This document shows positions 12,103 to 25,013 of a stretch of DNA of 64,000 nucleotides, piece by piece. Each line of letters opens with the position of its first letter. The stretch's first letter is position 1. The position numbers and the translations under genes are program-made. The notes beneath the pieces were generated by a model. It did no database searches. It saw nothing but the letters and a program-made list of their open reading frames with translations, and had not been told where the DNA came from. Source of the stretch: Parus major (lineage: Eukaryota > Chordata > Aves > Passeriformes > Paridae); contig NC_031769.1 of assembly GCF_001522545.3 (NCBI RefSeq), positions 136,182,221 through 136,246,220 on the forward strand. Reading direction: 5' to 3'.

Positions 12103-14855
12103 TGAGGTATACGCACCATAGAAATCAACACACACATTTCTGTGTGGTGGTATCAGAAGCGATAGATTCTTGTATTTATTCCCTTATGTCATTCTGATCC
12201 AAATAAAACTTAATTTCCTGCTCTGCTCTAGCTGAGTTACATATGCTTAAGTAGGCACTTCTTCCCAACATAAAGAAGAACCTAAACAAAAGCAATGCTA
12301 AAATTCTGCAATTCTGTTCTAGCACTGGAGTCCAAAATGACAGCCAACACAGCTAGTGTCAGTCACAAATACATGCACAGTTTGTAGAGGAAATGTAGGA
12401 ACAACTATAGATCAACAGTTTCCTCTATACACAAAGAAGAAAATTAATCTTCACAATTCTCTTTTTAAAGAGAACCTCACATACAAGTTCATACTGTGGA
12501 AACATGATTTAATTCTTCCCTTCACTGTGATTTGCTTATGAAACCTTGGGATTACAATGTATTTTCCACAGCATCTCAACAATGGCAATATAGTTGTTAT
12601 TAATTATTACGCGGTATGAAAAAATACAGATATTAGAATGAGTTCTCCATTCTTGTGCTGGATGTGGTTGCACTAATATTCTTTAAAAACTGCTCTTCAA
12701 AGCCATGTCTCATTCTGGGATTAAACTGAAATGTATTTCAGAGTAAGATTTCCATAAACTCAAAGCTCTTAATCATTAAGTTTATTCATTAATGGGGAAA
12801 ATTGTCAAAATCTGAAGCTCATGTGTTAACACAACTAAGCTATCTCCTCATACACCACACACATTTCCAAAAATAGCCAAAAAAAGGAGAAAAGATAACA
12901 TGATAATTGACAGTGTTTCAAGATGTACTTTCCAAAGTATGTTGGCAAGTACTTCAACAAAGCTGTGTAATTGCACTATATGTTTCCAACAGATATGTCT
13001 ACATTACTTTAATTAGTCAAGACAATGATTTCATGGAATAGATGGACTTGGGCAAAGAGAAGTACTTTCTTCTTTCTTTTTTTTTTTTTTTTAATCTGTC
13101 TTTGATTTTTATTTTGCCCTTGATCCAAATGCTACCCTGTTCTCCCTCCTCCTTTTCAAAATTCAATCCTAAATTCCATCACGCCAAAGCAGTTTACAAA
13201 TACTTCTTACAGAAACTGAAAAACATTACTAAGGAAGAGAAGATCTGCCAGCTCCTGTAATCATGTATTTCATGCAGAAAATTCTACCAGCAGAAATTCT
13301 ATCCACATTAGAGATTCAACCACATGGATTACATGCTCAGGGTAAAGCTGTCTTTGACCCCTGGCTTCTTCTGCAACTACTGATTAGAATCCATCTGCAT
13401 TGGAACATCAAACGTTAATGAATCTTTTTCTTTTTTTTTTCCTTCCTTACCTGGGTTACATCTTTGGCTAATCAGGAGGTGAAAGGCTCCAGATCCCTTA
13501 CCAATCTTCTGAGCCATCCAGTCTGCCTTTGCAATTACTCTTAATCTTCTAATCCTAAAATATTTTCTAATGCTCTTGTTTATTCATTTGCTTTGTGCAA
13601 TATAGCATCCAGAACATTTTAACCATCCCACATTTATGAAGTTCTTCATGTCATGCAGGCCAGAACAGATTCCTGGCTTTCATGCAAGTTTGTGTAACAC
13701 CACCCAGTTCTCTAACCTCCCCTATGGAGAATTCACTCCCTCTCACTCCTTCTCTTTCTGCATTTTAAACCAGGAAAACCTTCAGAGCATATTCTTAAAA
13801 CTATTTACTATGATTAATTTATAGGTACATAAATCTATGTTGCACAAGTGAGTCAAAAACTCAGGGTAACCTCCTGGCTTTCTGGGCTGCTAATTCTTAC
13901 CAAAACAAGAAAGCAAACTATTGGATCACATTCATTCAAAGTAAGTGCATTCTTCTTGAGATTTATTCTGTTGCCATTGAACCCAACACAGTTTTTGTGC
14001 CATTAGAATTTTATAAGTATTTTTAAAACAAAGACTGTGACAGAACAATAACAGAACTTAAATTAAGGTCAGGAGACCAGATGTGCAAAACCAACAAAAG
14101 AAAGAAAGAGAAAATCAAGACTTTCATTTGCTAACTAGTGCTACTAGACTAGTATCTAAAGAAGTACCATCCCTTCTATTCTCTGTAGATAAAATTACCA
14201 GACAGTTCCTTGGCTACTGTAAACTCACACAACCTTACAGGCTTAGAGGCAAACTTGCACTGATTTATACCAGAAGAAAACCTAGCTGCCTTCCTTTTTC
14301 CCCAGGAACTTTATTTTTTGAGCTCTCGTCCTTTCTGCTAGCTATCTTAGCAGTTTATAACTTTAAATATAAGCACTAATATTACTAGTCTCACCAACTG
14401 TGTTCATTAGTAGCTCTTCAAACACTACCAAATATCCCTGAAATAAGGTAAGGAATATCAACACATCAACAGCTTCTCTTTGAAGCCTGTGAGTATACAT
14501 CACATCAGTTGTTCCACAAACTGTCCATCTGAATATTCTAATATTAGTATAGACTACTTCTCACTGCAAGGCAGCTAAAATAGCTTATTTCTGCCACAGA
14601 GCAGAAATGTTCCCTGCACTCACTATGTAGCAGCTAATATGCTGTAAATCACTGCCTATCATTCCGAAGAGTAAGCTTGCAAATATCTCCATAGAAGTGG
14701 AGAACTTCTACTGCATATAAGCATGCAAATCATTGTTTGTCAATATAGAAGTTAAATATCTCTTCCATGCGCTTTTTCACATAATATTTATAAATATATG
14801 TGTATTCAATTATGTACACGTAAGAAGCTAATATATGTATATATGTGTATATACA

Positions 14856-14902
14856 TGTGAGCATGTATACATATATGTAATATATATGTATACATGCTCA
14901 CA
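14856..14902. repeat. Perfect 21-bp-arm inverted repeat (hairpin/cruciform)
   Basis: The left arm TGTGAGCATGTATACATATA plus T (14856-14876) and right arm (14882-14902) are exact reverse complements, with a 5-base spacer GTAAT. It lies at the end of a TA/TG-rich microsatellite-like stretch (about 14790-14880), but the outer half of each arm (TGTGAGCATG) is not simple repeat. Confidence 0.9.
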
Positions 14903-16059
14903 AGCAAATGCATATGGACCACAAATTTCTCTACCTGCCACCATTATTTTTTTTCATGTCAGTTGCTTAAAATAGAGGACTGAATCCTGTGCTTCTAAGG
15001 AATGACTCTCAAGTGTGCAAGGCAGCCTCCAAGCCTGATCATGACCCAGAAATAAGATTCAAAATAAAGAGCTATGCCTACATGCAGGAGCAACACTCAA
15101 GAGAGCTTGATAGTTTTCAGTTTATCAGGAAAGTCCCCAGGGAGTCTGCAACATGCCTGACATGAAATGGGCTTCGTGTGACATCCACCTTCATGCAGCT
15201 TCTGTTCTAACATATGCTCAAAACCTAGTCCACAAGATCGGGATACATCGTATGCAGCAACGGTTGTCCAGTTTATTTAGATCTAATTCCTGCATTATGG
15301 ACAATTGAGCCGAAGTCAGTGAGACAAATAATATAAAATTTGGATCCATTTGTCAAAGCATGCAAGGAAAATGAAAATCGTTCATATACATGTTTCTATT
15401 TGCTTACATCAACCAGTTATGTACTTGTGTCACCTTCTAAGAAGCCCACTTGATGACAAAGAAGGTTTTAAGAAGGTTTAAAGAAGGTTTGATTTGCTAA
15501 TAATACAAAATAAAATTATGTACTTGTTTAACCCTCCAATCTGTAATTCTCACTTCATCTGTAGGAGTCCCATTTCCAAAATCACCAAAACATAAAGGAA
15601 AACCTTTATCATGAGAAGTGCTGCTGATTACAACTGTACCCCTAAAAACTCCTACATTTTTTATTTTTTTACCTTCACATATTCAATCTAACAGTAATAT
15701 AAGCGTAGAAGACAAAAAGCAGAACCTACAAAGAAAAACAGCATTTCTCATTCAGCTGAATCCTAGACTACGCTTTATACTAGTCACACATGTCTAACCT
15801 GAGAAAAGATGCCAGATTTGATACACTGAAATCCAGACCACTAAAAACCACTCATCACATAACACCATATAGACATATGGAACTCACTGGTGATTTATAA
15901 AGGACACAAAAGAAAGAGCTTTACAGACTCTGTGTGAGCACTTGTCTACCACTTTCTAGGACACTGGGCAGACTGCTGGCTGAACATCCAGAAATGCTTT
16001 TCAGTTGCTGAAAATCCTGGAGAAGTTGTTAGCTTTATTCATTATATGTATTTATATAT

Positions 16060-16618
16060 GTAACCCACAGGTCAAGGGAGGTGATTCTCCCCCTCTGTTC
16101 CGCTCTCATGAGACCCCACCTGGTCCATCTGGAGATGGGTATCCAGCTCTGGGGTTCCCAGCATAAGGCAGCCATGCACCTATTGGAGTGAGTCCAGAGG
16201 ATGCATGAAGATGATCAGAAGGCTGAATACCTTTCCAATGAAGACAGGATCCTCAGCCTGGAGAAGAGAAGGCTCTAGGGAGACTTTATAGCAGCCTTCC
16301 AGTATCTAAAAGGGCACAAGAATGCTGAAAAGGAACTTTTTACAAGGGCATGTAGTGACAAAACATGGGGTGACAGGTTTAAATAAGATATTAGGAATAA
16401 ATTCTTCATTAGGAGCACAATGAGGCACTGGAACAGGTTGCCCAGAGAAATTATGGATGCTCCATCCAGAGATGTCCCATCTCTATTAGTGTTCAAGGCC
16501 AGATTGGATAGCGCTCTGAACAACTGGTCTACTGAAAGTTGCTCCTGCCCACAGCAGGAGGGTTGGAACCAGATGAGCTTTAAGGCACCTTCCAACTCAA
16601 ATCATGCTGTGATTCACA
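16060..16618 (+). mobile_element. CR1 LINE, 5'-truncated 3' end
   Basis: Typical avian CR1 3'-region landmarks occur in order: GTCAAGGGAGGTGATTCTCC, GAGACCCCACCTGG, ATCCAGCTCTGGGGT, GAGTCCAGAGGATGC, AGCCTGGAGAAGAGAAGGCT, ACTTTATAGCAGCCTTCCAG, ACTTTTTACAAGGGCATGTA, GAGGCACTGGAACAGGTTGC, TTCAAGGCCAGATTGGAT, GGGTTGGAACCAGATGA and GCACCTTCCAACTC. Only the last part of the element is present; the reverse transcriptase domain is absent. The canonical ATTCTATGA-type tail is decayed (GCTGTGATTCACATATGA). The copy is inserted opposite to TRPS1 transcription. The 67-residue open frame at 16420-16623 belongs to this repeat. Confidence 0.93.
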
Positions 16619-19600
16619 TATGACAAAGCATTAGGCTGAGTGGTACAGGACAGCTCTTACAGTATTGGATGTCTAGAACCTTAGAAGAAAACAACTGCCG
16701 ATAACATCTTATTATTCTGTGGGGTAGTAGATAAAGCAGTAATTTATTCGCTTTCTTTCCCTTCCTTCTACCCCCAGGTGCATTGAAATACAATCAACAA
16801 ACTTAATGATGGCTTTTATCAGTCCATGCTTTTTCAGAAATTTGTCTTCTTTTATGTCTGTCTAAATCTAAACCCATGAAACAATCAATATCAGAGGACT
16901 AAAATTTTAAAAATTTGGGTTTTGTACATTCTGAATCTTTTTAATGGCTGAATAGAAGAGGAAGCAGATCTGTGCCCATGAGCTCCAGAGCCAGGGCCAT
17001 GCTGAGCAGGAAACACCTCAAAGGTAGCATACACAGTATGAAGCAACCATAAGAACTGCTGAGCACTGCAGTATGTCTTTATTCATGGCTGCATAAATAC
17101 CCTTCTTCTCCCTTGGGACATGCCATCTGAAACCCTTACCTGAATGCAGACATTTCTGTCCTTTCTTTGAGGGACGCTATTCTCTTTTAAAACACACCAG
17201 GAAATGGGGTCATGCTCCCTTTTATACAATAGCCTAATGGCTTGAACACTTGTTCAGGAAACAGGAAAAGTAGGTTCCTTTCCTTGCTCTGTCAGAGGGG
17301 ATCCAAGCCTGCTTCTTCACCTTTGCTGGGCATGTCCTACGCCTTAGCTACAGGCTGCTATGTGGAAGACAGCACTTTCCGGCCTTCCTGTTGAAGCTGT
17401 CCTACTTACTACTCATAAAAATATTGGGGGTTAGAATAAAGACTGCCTGCTCTCTACTTGCCAGCAACTTGTCCGTCTCCAGACTTTAACATACACATTA
17501 AAGAGTCATTAGATCAAACAGAGAAGGAGACATAATCATACAGCAGCAAAGGCAATAGCTTTCAGCATCATAGCTGCTAACTTAGTCACATAAATTTTAC
17601 TTTACGTGAAGTCTTTAGATCCAGTATAAAGGCTTTAGGCACGTTGACAAAGCCTTACACAGGCTCAAATATCCAGCAAGACAAAGTTGCCTATAGAGAT
17701 TGATCAATTAACTAAATGTGAAGAAAAAGTAATGGGGGGCACATCAGCAAAAGATCCATTGAACTCACTTCAAATATTATCTTGATAAAAGCTATAAAGC
17801 TGATTAACACATTCCCTGGGAATTCAGAGATGTGAATGTTTTCTGAAATCTATACTGGCAAGAAAGTTAATCTCCCAGAAACTGCTCAGTCATTTTACCC
17901 AATCCTATGGAATTTGTTCTAACTCAATGAATCAAAAATCTTTGAAGAGAAAAATGGGAACAAAGAGTACAGGAGATTTTCGACAGAAAATAACATTTTC
18001 AAAAAAGACAAGGGAATCTGGTTGGATTAAATACTCATAGCAAGTAAAAATCTGCACAATAGGAATGCCAGAAAGGTTGGATTATTTACACAGTTTCCAG
18101 GCAAATCCTCTCCAGGTACTACAAAACACACTCCCAATATCTGAATACCTGTATATGAAGCCAAATGTATATCCCCAGTTTTGCTGACTACACCCCCTAA
18201 AGGCTGCATTTAGGATAGGGAGGGTGTTTTTCAGCTGTGGGTGAGGTTTAGCTTCACTTCTGTGATACAAGTCCAAAAATGGATTTGATTTCTTTTTCCC
18301 AGCCCTCAGCAAAGGGACCACATCCCTAGATCTCTACAGATGGGATAGGAGATACTGTATTTTCCTGCTGTCAGACAGTTTCCCATTGCTTATTGTTTGC
18401 CTTTGTTACGAATGCAAACTATGGGGCTCCATAGCATCCCTCACTACTACAAATCTTCGTATACCATCATCTCCAACTGACTACTGGGAGCCAGATCAAA
18501 GTCAGTCATCTTCATCCTCTGGTTTCTGTGCGCAGTTCCATGGCCTGAGACCATAAAGCTATTGATAATTTCCAGCCCAGCTACAACAGAACAGTTTGCT
18601 AAGTGCAAGGGGATCAATAAATCAGATCCTAAGCCCAGTTCATTACTATTTCAAGTTAATTACAAAGGGATTATTTTTATTTAGCCCAGTACCTATACAA
18701 AATAATAGTGTTAACATGAACAAATTATTCAGGTTCAGTCCCCTCTCATGTCACACAGGAGTTTGACTGAACCAATTTTAACTGGAGCACCAATCAATAC
18801 AATTCCTTGTTGTGGCAGGAGATATCAGCCATTCAGAAGCATGAGAAAAAACCCTCCAAAATGGATATAGGAGTAACAGAAACATGTGTGGGTACAAAGG
18901 GGATTTTCAAATGTTCTTTTACTTGGTTTATGAACCTCACAAAGCTGCTATGAATCAGGAGTGGGGGAGGAGAAAGCATAAAAATATTAATCAGTTACTT
19001 ATCTTCTGACACGTTCTGGATCAACATTTGGTGCATGTGCAATTGATGAAGTACAGCATTTGCCACAAATGCTTATTTAATCTTCTATTCCCAAAATGAC
19101 CAGGCAAAACTATCACCCTTAAAAATTAAGCTTCTAGATCCAGGTTTGGTTTTTTTTCGAATAAATAGCCAACATCTATATAGGCTGTCTATTCTATTTT
19201 GGAAAATGTTTTTTGTCTGAGAGAAGACTGATCTTAAGTAGATTATCTATGGGCTGCTTCCTAGCGCTTTTTGTCTCCTCTGCAGTATCTTACTGCCAGA
19301 GTTTAGTAGACAAGTATAGTCTAGGTTCAGCTGTTTTATTTCTCATTCTATAAGTTCAAACTGAGATAGCTCACACATCTGTTTTATTTCTGAGAGCATA
19401 GCAAAGGAAAAGCATCCAGCTCATTCTAATCAAGCATAAACTTTCCTATAAATAACTAAGGACCTAACGAAACAATTGTTTGGAGGAAATGAAAGTGTGT
19501 TTAGAAATTCAAATTCCTCTATACTGTATGTCTGAGCTGTTCCAGTTTGAATGTCTTCCTGACAGCATGGATCGGTTGCTCTAAGATGCTGTCCCTGGAG

Positions 19601-20805
19601 TCAGCAAACTGAAACTATAGCAGGAAATCCAGGTATTAACATCATACTTTGTGCTAATTATAAATCATCATTTCACAATCTGACATTATTCACTTCTAAC
19701 CTCTTTTAACTACATCACATATTTGCTTTCTAATCAGAGTTTGACAGGAGAGAGTGTCTGACATGAGAAAGAGATCTTTTAGTAAGACAGCAGTTCAAGG
19801 ATTGCAGCTCTTACGCATAGTAACGACCTTAGTTTGATTTGCTGTTCCACAAAGAAATTGTAGTTTCTTTAAAAAGAGGAAAAGTTTAAATCATCTGAAA
19901 AGCTTCAAGTTCCTGACTTCTTTTCTGATATTGGTTTCTTTCTTGAAGTTAGATGTTATCCATCTTAACCTGTCCTGCAAAATTTCTTTCCTATAGCCAT
20001 GGTTTCTGCAAATATAATTAAATATTTTCACCTTTCTACCTTTTTAATATATCCTGTGAGCTCTATCTGGTGATTACTACAATGTTTCCATGTATGAAGT
20101 CACTTGAAAGTGAATGGACATTTGAGTATGTATTGTATGCAAACTCCATTACTTTGGTTTGATTTTTCTTAAAATCTGAATTTTTGTATTATATAGACTA
20201 CTGAAATATCCTACTGTATCTCTCAGCTCAATCCAAAGAATTTTTTTAAATCACCACCAATTTTTTTTAAGTTTAAATTAATTAAATATGAGCTGATAAG
20301 GAACTAACAGAGAGTCCATGAAAAACTTTTGATTTCACTCTTTCATGGTAAAAATAAGGTGGTTTTTTTTTTTCTTTTCCCAGCAGTAGCCATAGTTTTT
20401 TTTCATACTTCAATTAGATGAGAATGACTGAGGCAATAATCCTTTTCTTACAGGCTTACTAAATGAAGGACAGCATGGATTACTGTTACTTTTTGAAATG
20501 TTTTAAATATCCATTGTGTATCCTGTTTTTCTGGCACTAGACAACTTCAGAGCTGCCAAGACTTGCCATTTATTTTATCTTAATAAGGAATCAATAAGCC
20601 AAATCTTGACTCCCAGCAGCTGATAATTTAGGATTACATTTTTAATTTCCAGCTGCTGTCTTTTGTCTATCTGGTTGTTATTTTTCATTATTATTTGCTC
20701 TTTTCTTTCTGTGACAGTAAATCCTCCAGATATGATTACCAATTCAGCTGTTTGCCTGTTTGCTGAATAAGATCTCTTGCTATTGATTACCGTAACGACT
20801 AAATC

Positions 20806-21018
20806 CTACACAGAAATGTCACTGGTCAAAAAGCCCAGTACTGCTCTACTGTAAAGCAGACCTGCAGCAAGCCTGGCTAAAATAGACAAAAACGGTTCTA
20901 GAGGCTTAAGCAGGTCATATGAGATACAGGAATGACGTAGGTAGGAAAGGCTTTGCAAGATCTGGTTTTCAGCTGAGAAGGCAGCGGGCAGAAGCGGGGA
21001 GGCTGGGAGCATACAAAC
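20806..21018 (-). other. Intronic read-through frame after exon 3
   Basis: If the exon 3 donor is not used, the TRPS1 frame stays open for 70 more codons (starting V-C-M-L-P-A-S-P) to a stop at 20806-20808. This predicts a truncated protein of about 379 residues with only zinc finger 1. Nothing in the extension looks like a domain. Intron retention here is hypothetical. Confidence 0.3.
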
Positions 21019-21947
21019 CTGCACATCGTAAGTCCCATTTAATAAGACAGGCCTCTGGGAATTGATGTCCTGCAGTACCCCTGAAAGCACAGTGCGGTTG
21101 ACTTTCTGGAAGTCTTTGGAGTGGCTGAATTGCACCATGTTGTGGAGAGCCAAAATTTTAGTGTCAAGCTCAGCATCCTGCCTGGTGCGGTTGTGCAGTC
21201 CTAGGTGGTACTTGCGGAAGTGTTTGATGAGATCTGTGGGGTCGTTCCCGTAGTAACCATACCCACAGATGTTGCATTTGAAGTCCTGAAGCTCTGGAGA
21301 CAGAGGCGCTGTATCTGGGTTATCATTTACCAACAAATCTGCTTTTGATTTGTTCAGCCTTAAACCCCCATCTGAAGGCACTTGTGGGTTTTTTGAGGCC
21401 ATGGGGACCGGGCTCGAGCCTTGGCCATCAGTTTGACCACTTTGCACTTGCACTGTTTCATCTGAAGCTTTTGGCGACAGCCGATGCTCCTCATTTGTCT
21501 CCGCTGCATCTCCTGACGGGGTACAGACCACATCTTGGGTGTCATCTGCATCTGATTTTTGAGGAGACTTCAAGGGCTCACAGATTCCCCCAACAGCTGG
21601 AGATGAGAAAGCCAGCATATTTCTGTCTGTCACCTCATCATGAGGGAAGGATGGAACATTTCCTCCCTTATTGTGGCTTTCATAATTGAAGCCAGCCTTT
21701 TCACTCAGCACTGAGCTTTTCAAGTCCTTTTTAACACTGGAAGATGGCTCTTGGACATGCATGCAAAGTTCCTCCTTGTTACTTAACTCTGCCGCATCAC
21801 CCTGGTCAGTGTTTTCTTGCATCTGCTCTGCAGAAAACTCTTTCTTCCTTCCAGACTCTTCACTTTCAGTACCTGTAGACTCAAGGGTCTGTACCTCACC
21901 TTCACTAGCAACGTTTCTTAGAGGGGGATTCTTTTTCCGGACCATAT
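21019..21947 (-). CDS. TRPS1: TRPS1 coding exon 3 (MVRKK start, acidic region, zinc finger 1)
   Basis: Large N-terminal coding exon of TRPS1. It runs from acceptor GTGGTAG|AT (21947) to donor GTGCAG|GTTTGT (21019), 929 bp. The first two bases AT complete an Asn codon begun in exon 2, and the next codon is ATG (21943-21945), the start of the shorter TRPS1 isoform, [17 protein letters not shown]. From that Met there are 309 codons. Residues 1-215 are Ser/Glu/Asp-rich with no evident fold. Zinc finger 1 lies at 222-247 (C224, C227, H242, H247). The stretches around residues 78-125 and 183-309 are very close to the mammalian protein from memory, while about 20-75 and 130-180 are more divergent, a usual pattern for this family. 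The second ATG sits in a strong context (A at -3, G at +4). No frameshift or stop was seen. Confidence 0.97.
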
Positions 21948-24900
21948 CTACCACAGAAAAAGAAACAAGAAAGGGGAAAAAAAAAAGAGAGAAAGAAAAA
22001 GAAAGAAAGGGGAAAAAAAAAAGAAAAAATAACCTATAGAATTATTCAAGATATACAAAATATGTAACAGATTACAAACCTCACACTTTTAAAAGCATTC
22101 TGAACTGTATGAATATATTGAGTGCATCAACTTTTCATAAAATTTTTATTGAACAGGTTTTTAAACTATGCAGAAAACTTTTAAAAAATTAGCACAGTGA
22201 GAATAAAGAGAGAACTGTAAAAAATCTACAAAAACACCTCCATGAAAGCCAGTGAATTACAGATTTCATTATCTTCTGGGATTATAATGATCTGGCAGGA
22301 AGAATTTTAAATGAACACTTCTTTAAAAATAATTTTAAAAACCTAAGGGGAAAAATAAACTTTTGAAGTCTAATGTTCATACACAGTACAGCTACCTATA
22401 ACATAGCTTTGCAAAAATACACCTAAAAGACATAATCTTAAGAAGAACTTAGACAAGTTATAAGGAAGAAAACAGATTTAGGAGAGTAAGTACTTGAGGT
22501 TTCAGAGAAAGTATTTTCCTAAGCAGGTATCAGTTTCTCTACAGCAAAAGTTTCCCTTCCTACTGCCCATAAACTTCAAACAGGATTATACGGATATTCT
22601 AGAGTCTGGCCCCACAGTCCATTATTCATGTAATTAGTTCTATTTGCCAAACAAAGAAAAACTAACTTTATTAGGAAACGCGTTGTCAATAAAACTTTAC
22701 AGGCCTGGATCCAGACATTTGACATCACTGTGTGGCTGAGCCAGGATCTGCCCTGAAAACACCTGGAATCCACATGGATCTAATCAGCCAAACCTTTCTC
22801 TGTTCAGTCCTCCTTGCAGGCATAGCCACTACTGCTAAATCTGCAAGTACACTTCCAGAACCCATTTAAGAAAGCTGAGACAGGACAGCAAAAAGGATCA
22901 GAGAGAAAAGGGGAATCTGCCACCGATGAGTTAGCTGCTTTCTGAACAGGGGAGATTATGGAAGCACAAGAAATCACACTATGCAGGTACTAAGTCAAAT
23001 TCCTCATCCACTTCACCTTCCCCACACTATATAAGAGAAAATATATATATGAAACTCCCCTGCTTTCTGCACTGTGTGCTTCTGGATTTGATATTCATCA
23101 CCAGCTGGTTTGATCCATTTGTGTTCACATGCTAGCTATGGGCAGAAGACAGATGTGCCCCAACTTTTCTAAGCTCTTAATCTTTGCCAATGCTGCATAC
23201 AAGGATGGATGTTTCTCTTTTCCAAATTGTGTGTGGTCTGGTGGCAGCAGCCGGCAGTACCACACGAGATGTGAGCTACAGACTCAAGTCTGAGCCCCCA
23301 TTCCCAGGCCAGCCCTGGCTGGGCCCTACAGAGGCACTGGAGATATATATTGCTCTGCCAAGGGAGGACCACCTGGCAAGCCTGGGAGCAGCACTGATGT
23401 GCTCCAAATGGTGCCATCTCCAGACCTTTGAAAGCCACAGACAACCTTCTCAAAAGAGTACTTTGAGAAGCAAGGCTGGGGACAGAGGTTAAAAATAAAA
23501 GAATAGGCATCTGTACATCCTCTTATTTACATCTGCTCCACATGAAAGGGCACTATATGCTCTGTTGATAAAAGCAGACAACTTCTTAGGGGAAATGTTC
23601 AACTTGTGTCTTGGGCTGGCTCTGTTGTCTTTGCGGTTGAGCTGATCCACAGCCAGCATGGGCTACAGCAAGGCAGCTTTCACACAGAATGGCAGCTCGT
23701 GTTACAGAAATTTTGACACTCCGTGTGGTCTTAATAGGTTTCTTAAATGCCTACAGTGATTCCTTACTGTAGAAGACATGTATGCTTGGGAACCAAATGT
23801 CTTCTCTTTAATATCAACTACACCTATCAGGGAACGTATGAACTAAATTGGAGTGTTTCCTCCCCCCAGTAACTTCTGAACCATGAAGTCACTCAGAATT
23901 CAGAGAAAATAAATATTTTCTGCTGTGGTAAGAGAACTATTACAAGGTAGACTCAGACTACTAAAACAACATGCACATATATATAATATATAATTCAAGG
24001 TATAAAGATAGTCATCAGCCTTTCAGCATTGCTACTTCTCTGTGAGACTCCATGAATGCTCTTGGTTAACACACACTAAAAATATCAGTGAGCATCTCTG
24101 GTAGGTGTTCTGCTAAGTATGTACTTTTCTCCTGGTTACACGTCCGAAACCATTTTTAAAATAACTTCCGTTTAAATGCAATTCGTGGCAGACGACAGAG
24201 AAAGAAGTCTTGGCTGCACAGTGAAGAAAAATCAGAAATTGAGAAAGTAAACATCATGACTGTTACCTCAGTCAAAATTAAACAACTCTAAATGCAATGT
24301 TCTAAAATGTTTTTGTTACAGATATTTTTGGCAGATAAGGAAAGCTTAGAGATTTGCTATCTTCGTGACAACTGACAGAAGAGAGTCAGAGAAAAGGACA
24401 GAAAAAAGTCCCTTTAAAGAAAAGAAAAATCTGCACTGTATACAGGCTAACTGGTTAGAAGATCTAGCTACTTTAGTCCTAATTTTCCCAATACATTTGT
24501 GAGTCTGGGCTGTTAATGGAGGGGGAAAAAAGAAAACTGTATCTGCCTAATGGAGCTTTTTCATGCATACTCTACACTTGGAGAAAGAAAGGAAAGAAGA
24601 AGATAACATTAACTTCCTTAAGTTGAATTTAAAAGTATTTTCCCTTCTTTTTTTCTTTTAGCTTTTGAAAAATCATCTGTCATTTATTTGTTTGATATCC
24701 ACTCAAGGGGACGGTAAGAAAAGACACAGGGATTTTTTTGTTGCAGAAATTCCATCACTATCATTTTTACAGAGACATATTATGTAAATAAAACTACATT
24801 TGCAATACTCCTAAATTGAAGAAACCATCCCCTAGCAAGTCATAAGTTAGATACAGAAAGAATATAGCCACTCTGAAATTATTATCTCTAAGACAAATAA

Positions 24901-24976
24901 CAGATTGCACAATGTTTTATTGTGTGCCAAGAACGTTTTCAGTTAACAATTTCACTTGAAAAAATAGATCACATAC
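21948..24976 (-). other. TRPS1: TRPS1 intron 2 (3.0 kb)
   Basis: Runs from donor ACAA|GTATGT (24977/24976) to acceptor TTTTTCTGTGGTAG. It is phase 1, splitting an Asn codon A|AT. It holds AT-rich unique sequence; the only marked feature is the long pyrimidine tract at its 3' end. Confidence 0.92.
21955..22027 (-). promoter_or_regulatory. Long polypyrimidine tract at the exon 3 acceptor
   Basis: The plus strand is almost uninterrupted purine (A with G runs; the only pyrimidine is one C at 21965), so the pre-mRNA has about 70 nt of C/U next to the acceptor. It contains two copies of an AAAGGGGAAAAAAAAAAGA-like block (about 21971 and 22007). It serves as the polypyrimidine tract and could bind PTB or form triplex DNA; those roles are inferred. 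Confidence 0.7.
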
Positions 24977-25013
24977 TTGTAAAATCATACCCAGCATTGA
25001 CTTCATAAGGCAT
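24977..25013 (-). CDS. TRPS1: TRPS1 exon 2 coding part (MPYEVNAGYDFT, first start codon)
   Basis: The minus strand reads ATG then 11 codons to give M-P-Y-E-V-N-A-G-Y-D-F-T, then a single A before donor GTATGT. Joined to exon 3 (AT ATG GTC) it gives ...FTN-MVRKK, exactly the 13-residue extension of the long TRPS1 isoform, in frame. An in-frame TAA lies three codons upstream (TAA AGC CAC ATG), so this is the true first start of this frame. Its context is poor (C at -3, C at +4). The short segment was found by looking for the missing N-terminal residues, and the split Asn codon confirms the junction. Confidence 0.95.

Larger units (their letters stand above)
8915..21018 (-). other. TRPS1: TRPS1 intron 3 (12.1 kb)
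   Basis: Bounded by donor CAG|GTTTGT (21019/21018) and acceptor TTCTTTATTCACAG|GTC. It is phase 0: exon 3 ends after a complete Gln codon. Contents: AT-rich unique sequence, a small perfect inverted repeat (10069-10090), adjacent ATGG and ATAG microsatellites (about 12.0-12.1 kb), a perfect 21-bp hairpin (14.86-14.90 kb) and one CR1 LINE (16.06-16.62 kb). No other gene was recognised. Confidence 0.9.

Noticed and set aside
11905..12137. Frames with Ser-Ile-Tyr-Leu and Ser-Ile-His-Pro repeats
   Set aside because: Direct translation of the tetranucleotide microsatellites.
16420..16623. 67-residue frame (MRHWNRLPREIMDAPS...)
   Set aside because: Lies inside the CR1 LINE 3' region; repeat-derived.
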